A stretch of DNA of 64,000 nucleotides from CAVQKZ01 sp963837325 (GTDB taxonomy: Bacteria; Actinomycetota; Actinomycetes; Mycobacteriales; Jatrophihabitantaceae), in the NCBI GenBank assembly GCA_963837325.1, contig CAWIMV010000001.1, positions 1,736,001 through 1,800,000 on the forward strand, read 5' to 3'. This document shows, piece by piece, positions 60,008-64,000 of this stretch. The notes below the pieces were generated by a model. It was not told the origin of the DNA. It made no database searches and worked only from the letters and a program-made list of their open reading frames with translations. A program made the position numbers and the translations under genes. Every line of letters begins with the position of its first letter. The stretch's first letter is position 1.

Positions 60008-60574
60008 TCAGATCTGGAAGAACGGGGTCTCGTCCTCGCCCTGCAGCCGGATATCGAAGCGCAGCGTGCCGTCGTCCTGAGCGTCGGCGATCAGTCGGCC
60101 CCGCTCGTCGGGGCTCAGCGTGCCGAGGACGGCGTCGCCCGCATTGGCGGTCTCGTCCGGGAAGTAGATGCGCGTGACCAGCCGGTGCAGCAGCCCGCGA
60201 GCGAAGACGGACACATCGAGATGGGGCGCTTCGGTGCCGTCGGCACCGTCGGGCAGCGGGCCGGGCTTGACGGTGTGGAAGTGGAACCGACCGTCGGCGT
60301 CGGTGGGGCAACGGCCGAAGCCGCGGAATCCGTCGTGCCTGGCCGCACCGCGGGGGTCGTCGGGATGGTCGAACCGACCCTGTGGGTCGGCCTGCCAGAC
60401 CTCGATGAGCCCGTCCGGCACCGACTCACCCGCACCGTCGGTCAGCCGGCCGTTGATCGTGATCCGGCCGGGCGAGCCGGGAGCCACGACGTCGGGCCCG
60501 TCGGTCCACGGCAGCACGATTGCCAGATAGGGGCCGACCGTCTGCGAGGGCGTCGAGCCGAGCACCTCAGTCAT
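60008..60574 (-). CDS. pcaG: Protocatechuate 3,4-dioxygenase alpha subunit
   Basis: 188 residues, the usual alpha-subunit length. Motifs are TPSQTVGPYLAIVLPW, GRLTDGAGESVPDGLIEVWQAD, HTVKPG, ARGLLHRLVTRIYFPDE and a C-terminal RFDIRLQGEDETPFF. It lacks the paired Tyr/His iron ligands of the beta subunit, as expected. It forms the intradiol dioxygenase with PcaH. The start overlaps the pcaH end by 8 bp. Confidence 0.94.
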   Translation of the reverse strand: MTEVLGSTPSQTVGPYLAIVLPWTDGPDVVAPGSPGRITINGRLTDGAGESVPDGLIEVWQADPQGRFDHPDDPRGAARHDGFRGFGRCPTDADGRFHFHTVKPGPLPDGADGTEAPHLDVSVFARGLLHRLVTRIYFPDETANAGDAVLGTLSPDERGRLIADAQDDGTLRFDIRLQGEDETPFFQI

Positions 60575-61316
60575 CGTCGGGCTCGCTCTCGAAAGGGGTC
60601 TGCTCCCGACCCCGCAGCACGATGTCGAAGCGGAACCCGAGCGCCCAGTGATCGGTGGTGACCTCGTGGTCGTAGGCCGAGATCAGCCGGGCGCGAGCCT
60701 TGGCGTCGGGGACCGAGTTGAAGATCGGGTCCTGGAAGAACAGCGGATCGTCGGGGAAGTACATCTGGGTGACCAGCCGCTGGGTGAATGCGTGGCCGAA
60801 CACCGAGAAGTGGATGTGCGCGGGGCGCCAGGCGTTGAGGTGGTTCTTCCACGGGTACGCACCCGGCTTGATCGTGGTGAAGCGGTAGCGGCCCTGATCG
60901 TCGGTGACCGTGCGCCCAAGGCCGGAGAAGTGCGGGTCCAGCGGCGACGGCCACTGGTCCACGACGTGGCGGTAGCGGCCGCCGGCGTTGGCCTGCCAGA
61001 CCTCCAACAACGCATTCGGCACTGGCCGCCCGTCACCGTCCAGCAGGCGCCCGTGCACGATGATGCGTTGGCCCACTGCTTCGCCGCCGTCGAAGTGGGT
61101 GAGGTCGTCCTCGCCCGCGCCGACGCGCTCGACGCCGAACACCGGCCCGGTGAGCTCAGTCAGCCGGTGCGGCAGGAGGTGCAGCGGCTTGGCCGGATAG
61201 CGCAACGCCGTGCTCTTGTAACCACTGAACGACAGCGGCGGATGGGTGCCCTCGGGATCGGCGCGGTAACCGGTCGGCAACTGCAATCGATCGCGCCCGA
61301 CGGTTTCGCTGGTCAT
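60567..61316 (-). CDS. pcaH: Protocatechuate 3,4-dioxygenase beta subunit
   Basis: 249 residues. The non-heme Fe(III) ligands are Tyr115 (GGRYRH), Tyr154 (PGAYPW), His167 and His169 (RPAHIHFSVFG). Their spacing (39, 13 and 2) equals that of the Pseudomonas enzyme. It cleaves protocatechuate between its hydroxyls to 3-carboxy-cis,cis-muconate. ATG 61316 overlaps the pcaF stop by ATGA; a longer frame upstream lies inside pcaF. Confidence 0.95.
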   Translation of the reverse strand: MTSETVGRDRLQLPTGYRADPEGTHPPLSFSGYKSTALRYPAKPLHLLPHRLTELTGPVFGVERVGAGEDDLTHFDGGEAVGQRIIVHGRLLDGDGRPVPNALLEVWQANAGGRYRHVVDQWPSPLDPHFSGLGRTVTDDQGRYRFTTIKPGAYPWKNHLNAWRPAHIHFSVFGHAFTQRLVTQMYFPDDPLFFQDPIFNSVPDAKARARLISAYDHEVTTDHWALGFRFDIVLRGREQTPFESEPDDD

Positions 61317-62500
61317 GCCGGCACTCCTTCGAGCACGACGGCCAGTCCTTGGCCGACGCCGATGCAGATGGCGGCCAAGCCGAACCCGCCGCCGCGCTGG
61401 TGCAGTGCATGCGCGAGGTGTCCGACGATCCGCGCGCCGGAGCAGCCGAGCGGGTGGCCGATCGCGATACCCCCACCGTGGACGTTGACGATCGCCGGAT
61501 CCAGCTCGGGCCAGTCGGCCAGACAGGCGAGCGACTGCGCCGCGAACGCCTCGTTGAGCTCGACCAGGGCCAAGTCCTGCCACCCGATGCCGGCGCGGCG
61601 CAGCGCCAGGTTCGCCGCCTCGACCGGACCGATGCCGAAGTACTGCGGCTCGACGGCGGCCACACCGCGGGAAACGATGCGGGCCAACGGCCTGCGCCCC
61701 GCGCTGGCTGCGCCCGCCTCGTCGGCCACGAACAGCGCGGCCGCGCCGTCGTTGAGCGGCGAGGAGTTTCCGGCCGTCACCGTGCCGTCGGGACGGAACG
61801 CCGGCTTGAGCTTGGCCAGCACCTCCAGCGTCGTGTCCGGACGAATCGGCTCGTCGCGGGCGAGTTCGACACCGGGCACCGCGACAACCTCGTCGGCGAA
61901 CACACCCGCGTCCCAGGCCGCAGCCGCGTGCTGGTGACTGGCGAGCGCGAACTCGTCCTGCTTCTCGCGCGTGATGCCGTACTTGTCGGCCAGCTGCTCG
62001 GCGGCCTCACCCAGCGAGACCGTCCAGTCGGCCGGCATCGCGGGATTGACCATGCGCCACCCCAGCGTGGTCGAGTGCAGGGTCTCCGGACCGGCGGGGA
62101 AGCCCTTTGCTGGTTTCAGCAGCACCCATGGCGCCCGGCTCATCGACTCGACGCCACCGGCGACCGCGAGTGAGGCGTCACCGACCGCCACGGCCCGGTT
62201 GGCCTCGATCAGCGCCTCCATCCCGGAGCCGCACAGCCGGTTGACCGTCACGCCCGGCACCGACGTGGGCAGGCCGGCCAGCAGCGCGGCCATGCGGGCG
62301 ACGTCCCGGTTGTCCTCACCGGCACCGTTCGCGTCGCCGAAGAAGACGTCGTCGATCGCGGCCTGATCCAGGCCCGGCGCCCGCTCCACCAGCGAGCGGA
62401 CCACGTGCGCAGCGAGATCATCCGGGCGCATCCCGGCCAACGCCCCGCCGTATCGCCCGACCGGGGTTCGGACGGCGTCGAGGATGAATACGTCGGTCAT
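61313..62500 (-). CDS. pcaF: Beta-ketoadipyl-CoA/acetyl-CoA acyltransferase
   Basis: 395-residue thiolase. The nucleophile is Cys90 in VNRLCGSGMEAL. The catalytic His lies in VNVHGGGIAIGHPLGCSG, and Cys379 in AAICIGVGQG. In this operon the most likely reaction is cleavage of beta-ketoadipyl-CoA to succinyl-CoA and acetyl-CoA, the last step of protocatechuate breakdown. Other acyl-CoA substrates cannot be excluded. ATG 62500 is 5 bp after the MetE-like stop. Confidence 0.92.
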   Translation of the reverse strand: MTDVFILDAVRTPVGRYGGALAGMRPDDLAAHVVRSLVERAPGLDQAAIDDVFFGDANGAGEDNRDVARMAALLAGLPTSVPGVTVNRLCGSGMEALIEANRAVAVGDASLAVAGGVESMSRAPWVLLKPAKGFPAGPETLHSTTLGWRMVNPAMPADWTVSLGEAAEQLADKYGITREKQDEFALASHQHAAAAWDAGVFADEVVAVPGVELARDEPIRPDTTLEVLAKLKPAFRPDGTVTAGNSSPLNDGAAALFVADEAGAASAGRRPLARIVSRGVAAVEPQYFGIGPVEAANLALRRAGIGWQDLALVELNEAFAAQSLACLADWPELDPAIVNVHGGGIAIGHPLGCSGARIVGHLAHALHQRGGGFGLAAICIGVGQGLAVVLEGVPA

Positions 62501-62505
62501 CGCGG

Positions 62506-63624
62506 TCAGCCCCACACCTCGGCGGCGGTCTCGACGATGAGCCGGAGCTTGGCGATCTCGTCGTCGAGCGTGAGGTTGTTGCCCTCGACAGTGGACGAGA
62601 AGCCGCACTGGCCGGACAGGCACAGCTGCTCGAGCGGCACGTACTTCGCCGCCTCGTCGATTCGCCGCTTCAGGTCGTCCTTGGATTCCAGCTCGGGCCG
62701 CTTGGTCGTCACCAGGCCGAGCACGACCATCTTGCCCGGAGGGACGAAGCGCAGCGGCTCAAAGCCGCCGGAGCGCGCGTCGTCGTACTCGAGGAAGAAG
62801 CCGTCGACGTTCAGGTCGCCGAACAGCGCCTCGGCCACGAAGTCGTAGCCGCCCTCGGCCGTCCAGGACGACCGGAAGTTGCCGCGGCACATGTGCGTGG
62901 TGACCCGCAGTTCCGGCGGACGCCCGGCCAGTGCGGTGTTGATCTGGCGGATGTAGCGCTCGTGCTGGTGTTCGGCGTCGCCGCCCTTCGACGTGAGCTC
63001 GGCCCGCTGGGCCGGGTCGTTGAGGTAGGCCAGGCTGGTGTCGTCGAGCTGCAGGTAGGTGCAGCCCAGCGCGGCGATCTCGGCGACCTGCTTGGCATAC
63101 GCCCCGGACAGGTCGGCCCAGAACTCGTCCTCGTCCGGGTACACCGACTTGTCGATCGCGGCCGGGCCGCCGCGGTAGTGCACCATGCTCGGCGACGGGA
63201 TCGTGAGCTTCGGGGTCGCCGTCGTGACGACCGACTTCAGGAATTCGAAGTCCGCGCCGAAGATCGGCCCGTCCAGCCCGATCTTGCCGTCGACCTTGAG
63301 CGCGGCCGATGTGAAGTCCAGGTCGCCCTGCGCGTTGCGGAAGTGCACCTGGATCTGCTCGGTGGTGCGGCTGACGCCGTGCAACTGGTAGATGAAATCC
63401 ATGTGCCACGACGTGCGCCGGAACTCGCCGTCGGTCGCACTCTGCAGGCCGATGTCCTCCTGCATGCGCACGACGTCGCGGATGGCGGCGTCCTCGACTG
63501 CGCGCAACTGCTCAGCGGTGATGGTGCCGTCGGCGTACTCGGCTCGGGCGGCGAGCACGCTCTGCGGCCGCAGCAGGCTGCCGACGTGGTCGGCTCGAAA
63601 GGGGGGTTCGCTACGAAGGGTCAC
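62506..63624 (-). CDS. MetE C-terminal-like zinc methyltransferase family protein
   Basis: 372 residues with the barrel of the catalytic half of cobalamin-independent methionine synthase. It starts FRADHVGSLLRP. The Zn ligands are visible as His and Cys in TTHMCRGN, a Glu in FFLEYDD and Cys in LSGQCGFSS. No N-terminal MetE half is present. Such stand-alone forms often lie in catabolic operons and may demethylate or transfer methyl groups rather than make methionine. It sits between a MaoC-like gene and pcaF in a tight leftward operon. Confidence 0.85.
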   Translation of the reverse strand: MTLRSEPPFRADHVGSLLRPQSVLAARAEYADGTITAEQLRAVEDAAIRDVVRMQEDIGLQSATDGEFRRTSWHMDFIYQLHGVSRTTEQIQVHFRNAQGDLDFTSAALKVDGKIGLDGPIFGADFEFLKSVVTTATPKLTIPSPSMVHYRGGPAAIDKSVYPDEDEFWADLSGAYAKQVAEIAALGCTYLQLDDTSLAYLNDPAQRAELTSKGGDAEHQHERYIRQINTALAGRPPELRVTTHMCRGNFRSSWTAEGGYDFVAEALFGDLNVDGFFLEYDDARSGGFEPLRFVPPGKMVVLGLVTTKRPELESKDDLKRRIDEAAKYVPLEQLCLSGQCGFSSTVEGNNLTLDDEIAKLRLIVETAAEVWG

Positions 63625-63682
63625 ATCTCGACCTTAGGACGGGCGACCGTAGCCGCCAACGGACGGGTTGGGTGCACCGAAG

Positions 63683-64000
63683 TCACCGGTACAAGCGGAA
63701 GATCGGCTGGGCCACGCACGCGGGCTTGGCCGCGCCGTCGCGTTCGATCACTGCATCGACGGTGACCTGGACGCCGCCTTCGATCTGGTCCACCGCCGCC
63801 AGGGTGGCGGTGGCCCGAACCTTCGAACCGACCGGCACCGGGTCCGGGAAGCGCACCTTCCCCAACCCGTAGTTGACCTTCGTTCGGGCCTCGCGGACGT
63901 CGAGGAGCTCTGTCCACATCGGGATGAGCAGCGCCAAGGTCAGGTAGCCGTGCGCGATGGTCGTCCCGAACGGCCCGTCGGCGGCCCGTTCCGGATCGGT
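63683..64000 (-). CDS. MaoC-like dehydratase, 5' end outside window
   Basis: The frame is open from the window edge leftward to 63683. It encodes the C-terminal 105 residues of a hot-dog-fold MaoC protein: PFGTTIAHGYLTLAL matches the family's conserved segment, followed by KVNYGLGKVRFPDPVPVGSKVRA. Such proteins hydrate enoyl-CoA esters. The catalytic Asp/His region lies largely beyond the edge. It is 58 bp upstream of the MetE-like gene and probably co-transcribed. Confidence 0.85.
   Translation of the reverse strand, partial: TDPERAADGPFGTTIAHGYLTLALLIPMWTELLDVREARTKVNYGLGKVRFPDPVPVGSKVRATATLAAVDQIEGGVQVTVDAVIERDGAAKPACVAQPIFRLYR

Overview
The window is a 64 kb stretch of a high-GC chromosome. 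GTG starts are frequent, stop/start overlaps of the ATGA and GTGA type are common, and the families present (PaaX regulator, HelR, an ECF41-like sigma factor, a GAF-ANTAR protein, DUF3072, teichoic acid polymerases with a GHGDSDK motif, secreted NPCBM glycosidases) point to an actinobacterium. It looks like a soil or plant-associated aerobe that uses plant sugars and aromatic acids. I cannot name a genus from the sequence alone. No phage, insertion sequence or CRISPR array is visible.

1-6.8 kb: a secreted FN3-endonuclease/exonuclease/phosphatase protein cut by the window edge, a membrane GGDEF-EAL protein, a DUF202 protein, and helR, an RNA-polymerase-recycling ATPase. helR is preceded by a near-perfect copy of the rifamycin-associated element.

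6.9-18.2 kb: a galactose locus made of two divergent operons. Leftward: sugar-binding lipoprotein, ABC ATPase, permease, secreted GH27 alpha-galactosidase and a small coupled ORF. Rightward: SDR dehydrogenase, GntR/FadR regulator, galactonate dehydratase, mutarotase-like protein, KDPG/KDPGal aldolase, PfkB sugar-acid kinase and a short ORF. Together they suggest release and uptake of galactose, oxidation to galactonate, and dehydration, phosphorylation and cleavage of the product to pyruvate and glyceraldehyde-3-phosphate. Each promoter carries the same 13-bp box at its predicted start site. A tRNA-Val(CAC) and an aldo/keto reductase follow.

19.5-30.2 kb: small membrane proteins, then an aerobic benzoyl-CoA (box) operon (benzoate-CoA ligase, boxB, boxC, amidohydrolase) divergent from a PaaX-type regulator. 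After it come a VOC protein, a quinone oxidoreductase, a small Cys/His protein, an SDR and a GAF-ANTAR protein.

30.3-37.5 kb: a secreted GH92 alpha-mannosidase with a DasR-like operator, a second GGDEF-EAL protein and a PAP2 phosphatase.

37.6-51.8 kb: a cell-surface polymer locus that looks like poly-polyol-phosphate (wall teichoic acid) synthesis. It holds an LCP ligase, ABC-2 exporter permease and ATPase, a methyltransferase-like protein, three family 2 glycosyltransferases, a CDP-alcohol phosphotransferase, two glycerophosphotransferase-type polymerases and a fused cytidylyltransferase-SDR that resembles CDP-ribitol synthases.

51.9-60 kb: a nitronate monooxygenase, TrmL, DUF1810, a secreted NlpC/P60 hydrolase, an EAL-DICT protein, DUF3072 with a sigma-B-like promoter, and an MFS exporter divergent from an ECF41-like sigma factor. 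Both genes of that pair have matching ECF41 promoters.

60-64 kb: a leftward operon with pcaG, pcaH, pcaF, a MetE-like Zn methyltransferase and a truncated MaoC-like gene. This is part of the beta-ketoadipate route for protocatechuate and pairs functionally with the box operon.
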